A stretch of 64,000 nt of DNA from Pontibacter rufus. GTDB taxonomy: Bacteria > Bacteroidota > Bacteroidia > Cytophagales > Hymenobacteraceae. Positions 54,204 to 63,822 of the stretch are shown here, piece by piece. Location: NCBI RefSeq assembly GCF_015694705.1, contig NZ_JADQDR010000015.1, positions 1-64,000 of the forward strand. The letters are read 5' to 3'. The stretch's first letter is position 1. Every line of letters begins with the position of its first letter. A model generated the notes under the pieces. The model saw nothing but the letters and a program-made list of their open reading frames with translations, was not told where the DNA came from and made no database searches. The position numbers and the translations under genes were made by a program.

Positions 54204-56027
54204 TTAAAATCTTCTTTTTCGGAATCCTCCTCGGTCACCGCCACGGTCGTTGCGATCACCACCCCGATCACTGCCAAAGCGGTCGCCGCCTCTGTCACTG
54301 CCGAACCGCTCACCTCCGCCACGACGATCTCTGAACGAGCCGCCACCACGGTTGCCGCCGCGGCCCTCGCCGCCGGAACGGTTAAATCCGAAATCGTCGC
54401 CGCTGCGTTCACCACGGCTTTTGCCGCTGTCTGCGCCTTTTTTATCAGATTTCTCCACCACCACCATGCGGCCATCCACTTCTATGCGGCCTACGCTTTT
54501 CAGGATTTCGCTGGTATACTCGGTGGGCACTTCCACAAAACTGAACTTGTCGTACAGGTCGATATCGCCTACTTTGGCAGCGGGGATGTTGCTGTTCTGG
54601 CTCAACAGGTCAATGATATCGCGCGGATGGATGCGGTCTTTTTTGCCGATAGTGATAAACAGGCGGTCCATGCCTTCTTTGGCAGCGGACATGCCTTTTT
54701 CCACTTCTGCCCCCTTCTCTTTCACCTTCGCCTCTTTCATGCTCATTTTGAGCAGCGCAGAAGCTACATCCAGTGGCGTATAGCCATCTGTTTCGTTCAC
54801 GAAGCGCTCTATGCGGGCTACGTGCTTGGCCAGATGGCCTTTCTCCAGCACTTCTTTCACTTTATCAAAGAAAAGCGTTGTGCGGATTTCGTTTACATCT
54901 TCTAAGGACGGCACCTGCTGCAGCACGATTTTAGCTTTCGTGAAGCGCATGATGTCCTTTATCTTATAGCCGTCGGTGCGGTTTCCTACAAACGAGAAGG
55001 CTTTGCCTGACTTGCCGGCACGTCCTGTGCGGCCAATGCGGTGCACGTAAGATTCTTCGTCCTGCGGCAGGTCGTAGTTGATAACTGCTTCTACATTCTC
55101 CACATCCAAGCCACGGGCAGCTACATCCGTAGCCACCAGTATTTCCAGGGTGCCGTTGCGGAACTTGCCCATCACGTTGGAGCGCTGGTTCTGGTTCATG
55201 TCGCCGTGCAGTCCGTCGGCGAAGTAGCCGCGTGCCTGCAGGTTCGATACCAGTTCGTCCACCATCCGCTTGGTGTTGCAGAAGATAATGCTGGATTTAA
55301 GGTTATACATGTCCAGCAGGCGCGACAGCACCTCCATTTTCATGCTGCTGCGCACCTCGAAGTATACTTGGTCGATGTTCTCAACCGTCAGCTCCTGGTG
55401 CACCACTTTCACGATAACCGGATCAGTCTGGTACCGCTTGGTCATCTCCATGATAGGCTTGGACATGGTAGCCGAGAAGAAGATGGTCTGGCGATCTTCG
55501 GGGATACGCTCCAGCACATACTCAATGTCTTCGCGGAAGCCCATGTCGAGCATTTCGTCGGCCTCGTCCAGGATGATTTTCTTTACGTTGTCGAGCACCA
55601 GGGTGCCGCGTTCGATATGGTCCATTACGCGGCCCGGCGTGCCGATTACAATCTGCACACCCTGCTTCAGAGCGCGCAGCTGGCGATCGTAAGGCTGGCC
55701 GCCATAGATAGGCACCACGCTGATACCCGGCTTATACTTGGCCAGCTTCTGGATTTCGCCCGAAACCTGGATAGCCAGTTCGCGGGTGGGGCACAGGATA
55801 AGCACCTGCACACTGCGGTCGCGCTCGTCTATACCTTCAATGGCGGGAATACCGAAAGCGGCTGTCTTGCCGGTACCGGTCTGGGCCTGGCCGATAATAT
55901 CACGGCCTTCCAGCACTACCGGAATAGCCTGTGTCTGAATGGGGGAGGCTTCTTCGAAGCCCATGTCTGCGATCGCTCGCTGTACTTCCGGCGAAAGCGG
56001 AAGCTCTTCAAATCTGATGTTGTTCAT
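54204..56027 (-). CDS. DEAD-box RNA helicase with RNA-binding domain and RGG tail
   Basis: 607 aa. Q motif FEELPLSPEVQRAI, Walker A AQTGTGKTAA, PTREL, TPGR, DEAD (here LDEADEMLD), SAT, and in the second RecA domain ARGLDVENV and HRIGRTGRAG. A C-terminal DbpA/CsdA-type RNA-binding domain (about 455-530) follows with SFVEVPTEY. The last 70 residues are an Arg/Gly/Asp tail with short repeats such as DRFGSDRGG, encoded by a degenerate tandem repeat. It remodels RNA, probably in ribosome assembly and cold growth. ATG 56027 is chosen; upstream residues are not family-like. A promoter box 160 bp upstream implies a long leader. Confidence 0.94.
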   Translation of the reverse strand: MNNIRFEELPLSPEVQRAIADMGFEEASPIQTQAIPVVLEGRDIIGQAQTGTGKTAAFGIPAIEGIDERDRSVQVLILCPTRELAIQVSGEIQKLAKYKPGISVVPIYGGQPYDRQLRALKQGVQIVIGTPGRVMDHIERGTLVLDNVKKIILDEADEMLDMGFREDIEYVLERIPEDRQTIFFSATMSKPIMEMTKRYQTDPVIVKVVHQELTVENIDQVYFEVRSSMKMEVLSRLLDMYNLKSSIIFCNTKRMVDELVSNLQARGYFADGLHGDMNQNQRSNVMGKFRNGTLEILVATDVAARGLDVENVEAVINYDLPQDEESYVHRIGRTGRAGKSGKAFSFVGNRTDGYKIKDIMRFTKAKIVLQQVPSLEDVNEIRTTLFFDKVKEVLEKGHLAKHVARIERFVNETDGYTPLDVASALLKMSMKEAKVKEKGAEVEKGMSAAKEGMDRLFITIGKKDRIHPRDIIDLLSQNSNIPAAKVGDIDLYDKFSFVEVPTEYTSEILKSVGRIEVDGRMVVVEKSDKKGADSGKSRGERSGDDFGFNRSGGEGRGGNRGGGSFRDRRGGGERFGSDRGGDRFGSDRGGDRNDRGGDRGGFRKRRF

Positions 56028-56688
56028 CTGAATACTTAATAAAACTGAATATGACACATCTGGAGGCAGTCCGTCCTTAACCTTTCTCTACGAGAGAGCG
56101 ACACGAAAAACTAAAAAACAACCAGGGTATGCCTACAGATGGATTCTCCAGTTATGCAGCAGTCAGACTGATTCCAAACAGGGCGCAAAATTACGCATAA
56201 TTAATCAGAATAACTATAGGCACTATAATAATCGGGTTGAGCAGCCACTTACTCTGTCAAACGGCCATACTACCTTTATTTAAAAACATTTTACCATTTT
56301 ATAAAGCATTATTCTTATTTAATAACTAACTTAAGTGGTATAATTAAAAAAAATATTGGCAAAAGGTAACTATTAATTTACCGGCACGTTAATGCAGCCA
56401 ATTCACCCATATAAATAACACATTTACCAAGTAATGCGACTATAGAGCGACCTTAAACAGCCACTAAACGTAGAAACGAAAAAATAGCTAATACCTAATA
56501 TTTAGTATGCCACGACAGCTTACTCCTAAGCTGCTGGTAAATAATATTTTATAAGCTGCCCCCTCTTCTTTTATCTCTGTTGATGCGTCTGTTACAGGCA
56601 AGTTATGAAACACGAACCAGCAGCGTTGGCTGCTGCCTTAATGCGAAAATTTGATACAAAATAATCATAACATCCAAACATTCCATTT
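56028..56688. other. AT-rich 660-bp divergent region
   Basis: Separates the helicase gene and a hypothetical gene. It contains the helicase promoter box at 56186, a leader of about 150 nt, and a hairpin CAGCAGC-GTTG-GCTGCTG (56618-56635) about 55 bp before the hypothetical gene. No gene recognised. Confidence 0.5.
56186..56193 (-). promoter_or_regulatory. TAnnTTTG box of the DEAD-box helicase gene
   Basis: Minus-strand TAATTTTG matches exactly and would give a leader of about 150 nt, as is common for cold-regulated RNA helicases. No clear -33 element. Confidence 0.4.
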
Positions 56689-57231
56689 ATGCTGCACTTT
56701 TCCAAAATCTCATCCAAAGGCAAAGACTTTAACCTGATTGCTTCAGGTGCACTGGCTTTCAAGATTCACAACAAGATACTGAAAGACGAATCTTTTACCC
56801 TGAACACTAAAATTAACCGCAATATGCTGCTCAACAGCAGTGTGGCTAAATCGGGCAGCACCGGGCAGAAAAAAGTATTCTTCGTTATTATCTCCGACCT
56901 CGACAGGACAAATGTAGAATCGCTGTGCCATACGATTGCTGCGGAACGCGCCAAAGGCAGCTACGCCGTGTGCCAGGTTATCCCGATGTATTACAACGAG
57001 CCTTCGTTTAAAGCCCTCAGGTTACTGCGCCAGAATTTTGATGAGGTGATGGAGCTGAACAAATTTAACCTCAGCGATAGCAAAGCTTTGTCGCATGCAG
57101 AGCAACAGCAGTGCCTGATAACAGATTATTCGCTGTCGATGGCCCGCATTATGTACCATGTATGTGTTAACGATTTTGCCTCAAACCAAAGCAAAACAGA
57201 ACAGCGCGTTGCAGCGCCTGCTTATGCTTAG
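56689..57231 (+). CDS. Hypothetical protein, 180 aa
   Basis: I do not recognise a family. It is soluble with mixed alpha/beta content: FNLIASGALAFKIHNKI, KKVFFVIISDLDRTNVESL, YAVCQVIPMYYNEPSFKAL, then a helical C-terminus (QQQCLITDYSLSMARIM). Codon use matches its neighbours, and a terminator follows, so the gene is likely real. The middle part, with a beta strand followed by an Asp-rich turn and helix, could be a Rossmann-like or nucleotide-binding fold, but no motif is conclusive. Confidence 0.7.
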   Translation: MLHFSKISSKGKDFNLIASGALAFKIHNKILKDESFTLNTKINRNMLLNSSVAKSGSTGQKKVFFVIISDLDRTNVESLCHTIAAERAKGSYAVCQVIPMYYNEPSFKALRLLRQNFDEVMELNKFNLSDSKALSHAEQQQCLITDYSLSMARIMYHVCVNDFASNQSKTEQRVAAPAYA

Positions 57232-57379
57232 ATGTATACTTGCAGATTAGTAGAGAAGTTAGCGGACAAAAAGTAAAAGACTTAAAGTATATAGGTTATT
57301 GTAAATGATTATCTTATACTTTGCCCTTCCTTTACACTTCATTGATTTTCCCTGATATTTTACAACAGTAATTTTATAG

Positions 57380-57411
57380 ATCCCCGCTATTGTTTTATGG
57401 CGGGGATTTTA
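57380..57411 (+). terminator. Terminator after the 180-aa hypothetical gene
   Basis: ATCCCCGC pairs with GCGGGGAT across a 12-nt loop, followed by a T-rich run. Confidence 0.75.
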
Positions 57412-57457
57412 TTTTAAGCCTTTACAGAAGCTGTGGCTCAATTCTTTTGTAGTCGGG

Positions 57458-57490
57458 TTTGGCTTTAGGCATACATTCGCTGTATCTTTA
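57458..57490 (+). promoter_or_regulatory. Likely promoter of the AddA-like gene
   Basis: TTTG at 57458-57461 and TATCTTTA at 57483-57490 (one base off TAnnTTTG) are 21 bp apart, the normal spacing; the ATG follows 19 bp later. Confidence 0.4.
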
Positions 57491-57508
57491 AGTATAGATA
57501 CCTTACTT

Positions 57509-60500
57509 ATGCCATCTGTTTTTAAAATATATTCTTCCTCGGCCGGTTCCGGCAAAACATACCATCTCACCAAAGAATACCTGAAGCTGGCGCTGCACAC
57601 CGCCGATCCGGATTATTACCGTTCGATACTGGCCATCACGTTTACCAATGATGCCGCCGCCGAAATGAAGGAACGCATACTTGGCGCCTTGCGTGGTTTT
57701 AACGATCCGAATCTGTCGGAAAATGCCGGGGAGAAGAGCGAGGAACTGTTACAAAGTATAACGACAGATTTGCAGGAAGAATACCCGGCGGAAAACCTGG
57801 ATGTGGCAGAAGTACGAAGAAGAGCGGGTAAGCTGTTCGGCCAGATACTCTATAATTACAGTGATTTCTCGGTCAGCACCATCGACAGCTTCGTGAACAA
57901 GATTGTGCAGGCTTTTACGCGCGAGCTCAACATTCCCCACAACTTTGAGGTAGATCTGGATTCGCAGACGCTGGTAGACACGGCTGTGCAGTTGCTGCTC
58001 GACAAGGTAAGCAACAGCAAAGGCGACCTGCTCTCGGAAACGCTGGAACAGTATGCCCTGGAAAAAGCACGCGAAGGCCGCAGCTGGAACAGCCTGCCCG
58101 CCGACCTCTCCGATTTCGCCAAAAACCTGCTGAACGAGCAGGTATACGAAGCCGTAACCGATCTGCAGGGCCTGACGCTGGAAGATTTCAGAACGATAAG
58201 AGGTCAGTTGCTGGACACAAAGCAGAAAATTGAAGAAGCCATTGCAGAAGCGGCCGGTCAGGCGTTGGCAATTATAAACAGTGCCGGCGTTTCGCCGGAT
58301 GATCTGTTTCGGGGCAAGACCGGCATCTATAGTTACTTCAGCACCTGGATCCGGACGATAGATCTGAACTACGGCAACAGCTTTGCCCGCACCACTGTAA
58401 CGGAGGATAAATGGTATGGCGGCAAAGCCAACACAGCCGCTAAAAGCCAGATAGATGATATAAAATCAGAACTCACCGAGCTGTATTTCCACATCGAGGA
58501 TATCAAAGAAAAATTTGCCGGCACTTCCACGCTCATTAACGCTGTTGTGCCGCACCTCTATAAAGTATCGGTGCTGAACGAGCTGGAAAAATGCCTGCAG
58601 GAAATTAAACGCGACAAGAACACGGTACACATTTCGGAGTTTAACAAGCGTATTATTGATATTGTGCTGCAGGAGCCGGTGCCGTTTATTTATGAGCGGT
58701 TGGGTGAGAAGTATAACCACATCCTGATTGATGAGTTTCAGGACACCTCGGTGCTGCAATGGAACAACCTGCTGCCGCTGGTGGACAATGCACTGGCTTC
58801 GGGGCACTTCAGCATGGTGGTGGGCGATGCCAAACAGGCAATTTACAGATGGCGCGGCGGTGAGATGGAGCAGATCCTGCATCTCTACAAGAAAAACACA
58901 GAACGCCTGTACCAGAACTGCAGGCACAGCAACATGATCCGCGAAAGGTATGAATCGGTGGATCACGCGCTGCTGCCGGATGAACTGAATACCAACTTCC
59001 GCAGCCGCGCCGAAATCATCGGTTTCAACAACGAGTTATTTACTTTCATCAGCAAGGCGCACGAAGCTTTTGGGATGTTCGCGTCGATTTACGATGAAAA
59101 ATTTACGCAGAAAGTACCGGAAGGCAGTGATAAAAGCGGCGGTCATATCCAAATCATGTTCACGCACCCCGATGACTCCAACTACAAGTATAATTTGGAT
59201 GGCTGCACCCGCACCGACGAATTGTACGACAGCTACACCCGTCCCGAAATCCTGAGCTACGACGAAAGTATGCTGAACATGGTGCTGCAACTCGTAAACC
59301 ATGGCCTGGCAGAAGGCTATACGTTGAAGGACATGGCCATACTTTGCCGCACCAACGCCAAAAGCAAGCTCATCGCCAACTTCCTGAAAGAGCGGCGGTT
59401 CGACATTATTTCGCAGGATTCGCTTTCGCTGCAGTTTGCCGAGGTTATCAACCTGCTTATTGCCCTGTTCCGTGTGATTAACCGCCCGAACGATACCCTG
59501 GCCAAATCGGAGGCTTTATACTTAATCTGTGCCGTGGCGCTGGAAACCATTCCGGATACAGGTATGACGCAGCGCATTGCCGAAATAGCCAATACCCCTG
59601 ATCCGCAGGCATTTTATGACCAGCTGCGCACCTTTGGCTTTGATGTGAAAGAGCGCGAAACCGGCAACCTGTCTATTTACGAACTGACCGAGCAACTGAT
59701 CCGCACCTTCGACCTGCTAGGCAAAAATAACGAGTGCGAATACCTGTTCCGTTTTCTGGATCTGGTGCTGGAGTATAGCCTGAAAAACAGCAACAACCTG
59801 AATAATTTCCTGGGCTACTGGGAAGTGCAGAAAGAAAAGCTAAGTATAAACACGCCCAAAAACCGCAACGCCATCACCATCACCAGCATCCATAAAGCAA
59901 AAGGGCTAGCCTACCCTATCGTCATCATTCCATTTGCCGACTGGAGTACCGAGCCGATGACGCGCGCGCTGATGTGGAGCCAGCTGCCGGAAGAAGTGAG
60001 CGTAACAGGCAAGCTGCGCAGCGTGGCAGTTAACATAAGTTCTAAACTAGAGACAACCGTTCTGGGCAGCCAGTACAGCACCGAAATCGAAAAGACATTT
60101 ATCGAGAACCTGAACATGCTCTACGTGGCCCTTACCCGCCCCATTGACCGGCTCTACCTCATCGGCAACAGCAAAGATTTACTGGATGACCGGAAAGCAG
60201 CCAAAGCGCTGGAGGGCAATGCCAGAAACGTGAGCCATTTGCTTTACCGCTTCCTGGTGCATAAAGAAATGTGGCAGCCGGGCCGGTTTTGTTATCAGCT
60301 GCACAAAGGTGGTGTCCGGCAGCATCATACGGAACTTGCTTCAGATAAAACATACTTGCTGGATCACCTGGTGACAACCGACTGGGCGCAACGGCTGCAA
60401 CTGAAACAGCATGCCAACAACGTCTTCGATTTTGAAACGCAGACCAGGCAGCGGGCCGTGAACAAGAAGCTGCACTATGCGTTGTCGCGCGTGATTACGG

Positions 60501-60910
60501 CCCCGCAGCTGGACGATGTACTGCGCCGGATGGTAAATGAAGGCATCATCAGTGAACGCGAAAAACCGGCTTTGCATGCACGCCTGCAAGAGGTTATAAA
60601 GCACCCGAAGCTGCAGCGCTATTTCTCTGACAGGGTAATCGTGGAGCACGAAAAAGAACTCCTGGATGCCCGCGCCTACCTCTACAAACCAGACCGCGTG
60701 GTATTCGACGGAGAACAGGTGGTGTTAATTGAATTCAAGCTGCCACCGCCACAACCCGAACATCGTTACAAGCTGGATCACTACGCTGTGCGCTTTAAAC
60801 AACTGGGCTACGAAAAAGTAAAATGTATACTTTATTATTTCGATACGGAAGAAGTGCTGGAGTGGCGCTACGGCGGCAAAAGTATGCAGATGGGATTGGG
60901 GTTTGCTTAA
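57509..60910 (+). CDS. UvrD/RecB-family helicase-nuclease, AddA-like
   Basis: 1133 aa. Walker A is in SSAGSGKTYHLT at the N-terminus, then motif Ia AITFTNDAAAEMKERIL, motif II LIDEFQDTS, motif III GDAKQAIYRWRGGE, and motif VI YVALTRPIDRLYLIG near residue 880. The C-terminal 90 residues fit a PD-(D/E)xK nuclease with YKPDRVVFDGEQVVLIEFK. Such Bacteroidota proteins pair with an AddB-like nuclease to process double-strand breaks. That partner starts at 63823, after three unrelated genes. It is monocistronic. Confidence 0.93.
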   Translation: MPSVFKIYSSSAGSGKTYHLTKEYLKLALHTADPDYYRSILAITFTNDAAAEMKERILGALRGFNDPNLSENAGEKSEELLQSITTDLQEEYPAENLDVAEVRRRAGKLFGQILYNYSDFSVSTIDSFVNKIVQAFTRELNIPHNFEVDLDSQTLVDTAVQLLLDKVSNSKGDLLSETLEQYALEKAREGRSWNSLPADLSDFAKNLLNEQVYEAVTDLQGLTLEDFRTIRGQLLDTKQKIEEAIAEAAGQALAIINSAGVSPDDLFRGKTGIYSYFSTWIRTIDLNYGNSFARTTVTEDKWYGGKANTAAKSQIDDIKSELTELYFHIEDIKEKFAGTSTLINAVVPHLYKVSVLNELEKCLQEIKRDKNTVHISEFNKRIIDIVLQEPVPFIYERLGEKYNHILIDEFQDTSVLQWNNLLPLVDNALASGHFSMVVGDAKQAIYRWRGGEMEQILHLYKKNTERLYQNCRHSNMIRERYESVDHALLPDELNTNFRSRAEIIGFNNELFTFISKAHEAFGMFASIYDEKFTQKVPEGSDKSGGHIQIMFTHPDDSNYKYNLDGCTRTDELYDSYTRPEILSYDESMLNMVLQLVNHGLAEGYTLKDMAILCRTNAKSKLIANFLKERRFDIISQDSLSLQFAEVINLLIALFRVINRPNDTLAKSEALYLICAVALETIPDTGMTQRIAEIANTPDPQAFYDQLRTFGFDVKERETGNLSIYELTEQLIRTFDLLGKNNECEYLFRFLDLVLEYSLKNSNNLNNFLGYWEVQKEKLSINTPKNRNAITITSIHKAKGLAYPIVIIPFADWSTEPMTRALMWSQLPEEVSVTGKLRSVAVNISSKLETTVLGSQYSTEIEKTFIENLNMLYVALTRPIDRLYLIGNSKDLLDDRKAAKALEGNARNVSHLLYRFLVHKEMWQPGRFCYQLHKGGVRQHHTELASDKTYLLDHLVTTDWAQRLQLKQHANNVFDFETQTRQRAVNKKLHYALSRVITAPQLDDVLRRMVNEGIISEREKPALHARLQEVIKHPKLQRYFSDRVIVEHEKELLDARAYLYKPDRVVFDGEQVVLIEFKLPPPQPEHRYKLDHYAVRFKQLGYEKVKCILYYFDTEEVLEWRYGGKSMQMGLGFA

Positions 60911-61118
60911 CTCTTGTTGTGATTGTATTTAAAGACTTTATACCTGCTCCTTTAAAAGCAATCGTGCAAATTGTTGCTTATCTATAAAGTATGCACCTTT
61001 TTGGTACTGCCAGCGCCTTCAAATAATGCCGTTTTATAAATTATTCCTAACATCTCCGGTTTATTCGGGTATAAATAATTTATACTTAATGTTTTATCAT
61101 ATTCTAAACGTATTAACT

Positions 61119-61670
61119 ATGAAGAAAACCGGCTTTTTAAAAAGGACGCTACATTTAAATCAGCTTGCATGTGCATTGCTCCTGAGCTTTTTTGTTGCTG
61201 GCTGTAACCAGAATCAAACAGACGCAACAGAGGCGGATACGGCAGATGCGATCACCGAAACCACTGAGCTTGATGAAGCAGCCGAAACACCATCTGATAT
61301 GACAGCTGTGAGTCTGGAAACCCGGACAAAAGAGGGATTGGGTGAATATTTAACCGATGCCGACGGGCGCAGTCTCTATATTTTTATGGCTGATTCACCA
61401 AATACCAGCACCTGCTCCGGTGATTGTGCAACGGCATGGCCTCCCCTCGTGTCGGATGGAACACCAACTGCGGCGGCAGGTTTGGATGCGGCCCTTATCG
61501 GCACGATAGAGCGCAGCGATGGCACAACCCAGGTAACGTACAATGGCTGGCCGCTGTATTATTTTGTTAAAGACCAGGCAGAAGGGGAAACAACCGGGCA
61601 AGACATTGAAGCCATGGGCGCAGAATGGTACCTGATTTCACCTGCCGGAAATAAAGTTGAAGGAGAATAG
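61119..61670 (+). CDS. COG4315-type secreted-repeat lipoprotein
   Basis: 183 aa. A lipoprotein signal (LACALLLSFFVAGC) is followed by an acidic Thr/Glu/Ala linker (about 34-65). Two copies of the secreted repeat follow: YLTDADGRSLYIFMADSPN with CSGDCATAWPPL, and VTYNGWPLYYFVKDQAEGETTGQ. The DGxxLYxF and NGxPLYxF pattern is diagnostic of this family, which is found in envelopes; its function is unknown. The upstream frame start at 61026 would add 31 residues before the signal, so ATG 61119 is preferred. A terminator follows. Confidence 0.88.
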   Translation: MKKTGFLKRTLHLNQLACALLLSFFVAGCNQNQTDATEADTADAITETTELDEAAETPSDMTAVSLETRTKEGLGEYLTDADGRSLYIFMADSPNTSTCSGDCATAWPPLVSDGTPTAAAGLDAALIGTIERSDGTTQVTYNGWPLYYFVKDQAEGETTGQDIEAMGAEWYLISPAGNKVEGE

Positions 61671-61716
61671 CATAAAGCCATCACCACTGTACTGATTTCC
61701 GAAAATTACTTTATCT

Positions 61717-61747
61717 AAAAACCCCAGCCTTAGTAGCCGGGGTTTTT
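61717..61747 (+). terminator. Terminator after the secreted-repeat lipoprotein
   Basis: AAAAACCCC pairs with GGGGTTTTT around a 13-nt loop. Confidence 0.8.
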
Positions 61748-61855
61748 ACATGTAACATGCATGTCCTGATGCCTGCGCCCTGATAGTTTATACAAAAATC
61801 GTGATACGTGTGTCACTTTATACTAAATTGAAATAAAGGAGACGTAAGCATGTCT

Positions 61856-61887
61856 AAACCCGGCAGGTTTTAAAACCTGCCGGGTTT
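61856..61887. repeat. 32-bp perfect palindrome
   Basis: AAACCCGGCAGGTTTT is followed directly by its exact complement. It lies between a terminated lipoprotein gene and a convergent esterase gene and could serve as a bidirectional terminator. Confidence 0.75.
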
Positions 61888-61953
61888 GTTGCGCCACTAT
61901 TCCAGCAAACCTATCATAAACAAGTATATCTTTTCAAATCAATCCGGTATTAT

Positions 61954-62814
61954 TTAAAACTGGTGAAACCCTTTCGACACAAATTCCAGCACTTCCGGCA
62001 AGGCGCTTCGCCAGTACGTCCAGGTATGGCCGCCATCCCGCACGCGGTACTCATGTGGTATTTCCTGTTTGCGCATGGCAATGTGCGCCAGTGCATTCCC
62101 TTCATACAAAAAGTCGTCATCGCCGCAATCAATATACCAGCGTACTGCTTTTTTCTGGTCTTCAGGCATGCTGTTTATCAAAGACAAAGCATTATGGCGG
62201 TTATAGTAAGCTGTCAGATCCGCATCCGGCTCAGATGGATTTTCCTTTGCGAAACGGGCTTTCGCTTCTTCAAGCGACAAAGGGCCTACATAAGCGCTCA
62301 GCGGGCAGGCGGCAGAAAACAACTCGGGGTGATGCAGCGCATACATAAAGCTGCCGCCACCACCCATCGATAAGCCGGCAACCGCCCGGAAGCGCTTGTC
62401 AGTCTTGGCCCGGTAGTTCTTCTCAATGTATGGCATTAACTCCTGGAAGAAGAAATCTTCGTACCGCCATTTACCCGAAACATCATTAAAATAGCCTTTC
62501 TGCCCTGTATCCGCATCGGGCATCACAATGATCATGGGCGTGGCTTTACCCTCTTTGATTGCTTCATCCGTGATGCGCAACACCTCGCCGAATTGTACCC
62601 AGCCGGTTTGATCGTCCCCGCTGCCATGCAGCAGGTAAAGCACAGGGTAAGTCCTTTTGGAAGTATCGTAATCAGGCGGCAGGTAAATGGCGTACTTCCT
62701 GTCCATTTTCAGTATTTTACTTTTCAGCGACAGGTTTTCCATCACCTTACCCGTTTGTGCCATCAGTAAGGTGGACGTTGCCAGAAACAGCACCAGGAGC
62801 GAAATTTTTTTCAT
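61954..62814 (-). CDS. Secreted alpha/beta hydrolase, feruloyl-esterase/esterase-D-like
   Basis: 286 aa. Signal peptide KISLLVLFLATSTLLMAQ. The nucleophile elbow is VAGLSMGGGGSFMYAL with the catalytic Ser (about 151), the acid is in WYIDCGDDDFLYEGN and the His in DGGHTWTYWR. The upstream oxyanion region YPVLYLLHGSGDDQTGW is typical of the esterase family PF00756. It probably hydrolyses ester bonds on polysaccharides or small esters in the periplasm. No polysaccharide utilisation genes are nearby. Confidence 0.92.
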   Translation of the reverse strand: MKKISLLVLFLATSTLLMAQTGKVMENLSLKSKILKMDRKYAIYLPPDYDTSKRTYPVLYLLHGSGDDQTGWVQFGEVLRITDEAIKEGKATPMIIVMPDADTGQKGYFNDVSGKWRYEDFFFQELMPYIEKNYRAKTDKRFRAVAGLSMGGGGSFMYALHHPELFSAACPLSAYVGPLSLEEAKARFAKENPSEPDADLTAYYNRHNALSLINSMPEDQKKAVRWYIDCGDDDFLYEGNALAHIAMRKQEIPHEYRVRDGGHTWTYWRSALPEVLEFVSKGFHQF

Positions 62815-62882
62815 ATGCAGATGTTTGGTTTAGCAGTTAAGTAGATAGTGTAAAAGAATGACGCCTTAACATTTATCAAATA

Positions 62883-62946
62883 TGTCATCCTGAAAGGATC
62901 TTGTGCATGAAAAGTAGGTAAAGTACAAGATCCTTTCAGGATGACA
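62883..62946. repeat. 64-bp dispersed palindromic repeat, copy 2
   Basis: Left arm 62883-62904 starts TGTCATCCTGAAAGG and the exact 22-bp complement is at 62925-62946, with a 20-bp loop. It has the same total length and nearly identical arms to the copy at 28362-28425; the loop sequences differ. Confidence 0.8.
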
Positions 62947-63155
62947 GAATGCAAAAAAGCCGCTTTGTTATTTAGCCTTTCCGCTATCCAGACGGAATAA
63001 TACACAAATCTGAGATAAGTATAAAGAACTTCATACAAAAGCTTGCCATGCGCAGCCTCCTGAAGTTACAGCAGGATAAATTGATGGAGGTATGGCAATA
63101 AAAACAAAGGCTTGTGTTAACTTAGCTACAAATGTCGGGCAACAAGAGCCATACT

Positions 63156-63584
63156 ATGGAACAACGCATTACACTTATTACTTTAGGGGTTAAGAACCTG
63201 CAGCGGTCTAAAGAGTTTTACCAGAAAGTGCTTGGCTGGCAACCGCTGGCAAGCAGCACCGAAGGGATTGTCTTCTTCCAGCTGAACGGCATCCAGCTGG
63301 CCCTGTTTCCGCAGGAATCGCTGGCAGATGATGCGGGCGTACCTGCCGATGGCAAAGGTTTCCGGGGCTTCTCCCTGGCGCATAATCTTGGTTCCGAGAA
63401 GGAAGTAGATGAACTGGTGGCAGCCCTGGAGGAGAAAGGCGCCCGCGTGCTCAAGCAACCCGAAAAAGTATTCTGGGGCGGCTATAGTGGCTACATCGCC
63501 GACCCGGATGATAACCTCTGGGAAATAGCCTACAACCCTTTTCTGCAACCAGACAACAGCCCGGCAACCAGCAGCATTCACTAG
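63156..63584 (+). CDS. VOC-family (glyoxalase-like) protein
   Basis: 142 aa. It opens ITLITLGVKNLQRSKEFYQK, the standard VOC start, with VFFQLNGIQLALFPQ, and ends with a second metal-ligand strand GYIADPDDNLWEIAYNP, in which the Glu is typical. Metal-dependent dioxygenase, glyoxalase or resistance roles occur in this fold; the substrate is not known. ATG 63156 (MEQRITL) is preferred to ATG 63132, since TAACTTAG at 63117-63124 could be a promoter box. The gene lies alone. Confidence 0.88.
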   Translation: MEQRITLITLGVKNLQRSKEFYQKVLGWQPLASSTEGIVFFQLNGIQLALFPQESLADDAGVPADGKGFRGFSLAHNLGSEKEVDELVAALEEKGARVLKQPEKVFWGGYSGYIADPDDNLWEIAYNPFLQPDNSPATSSIH

Positions 63585-63822
63585 ACTAGGATTTTTAGGA
63601 TTGTGTAATGGAAAGGATTTTAGATGTTGTTATAGTGATGCGCTTATACTTGATGAAGCAGAATATCAGGCAAATTGCCTGCAAAACCACTTGGCATCCT
63701 ACTTCCATTTGATACTTAATTAATGCTGCCCGGCTACTTACTTCAAAACTTCACATTCATCGCTTAAATTAAAGGATCAGATAAAAATCCTAAAATCTAA
63801 TAATCTTAGAAATCCTAGTCCT

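Noticed and set aside
55041..56039. 332-codon open frame antisense to the DEAD-box helicase
   Set aside because: Shadow frame, His/Val-rich, no domain; the helicase on the other strand is certain.
62811..63038. 75-codon open frame on the minus strand before the esterase
   Set aside because: It runs through the 64-bp palindromic repeat and overlaps the esterase start; no coding features.
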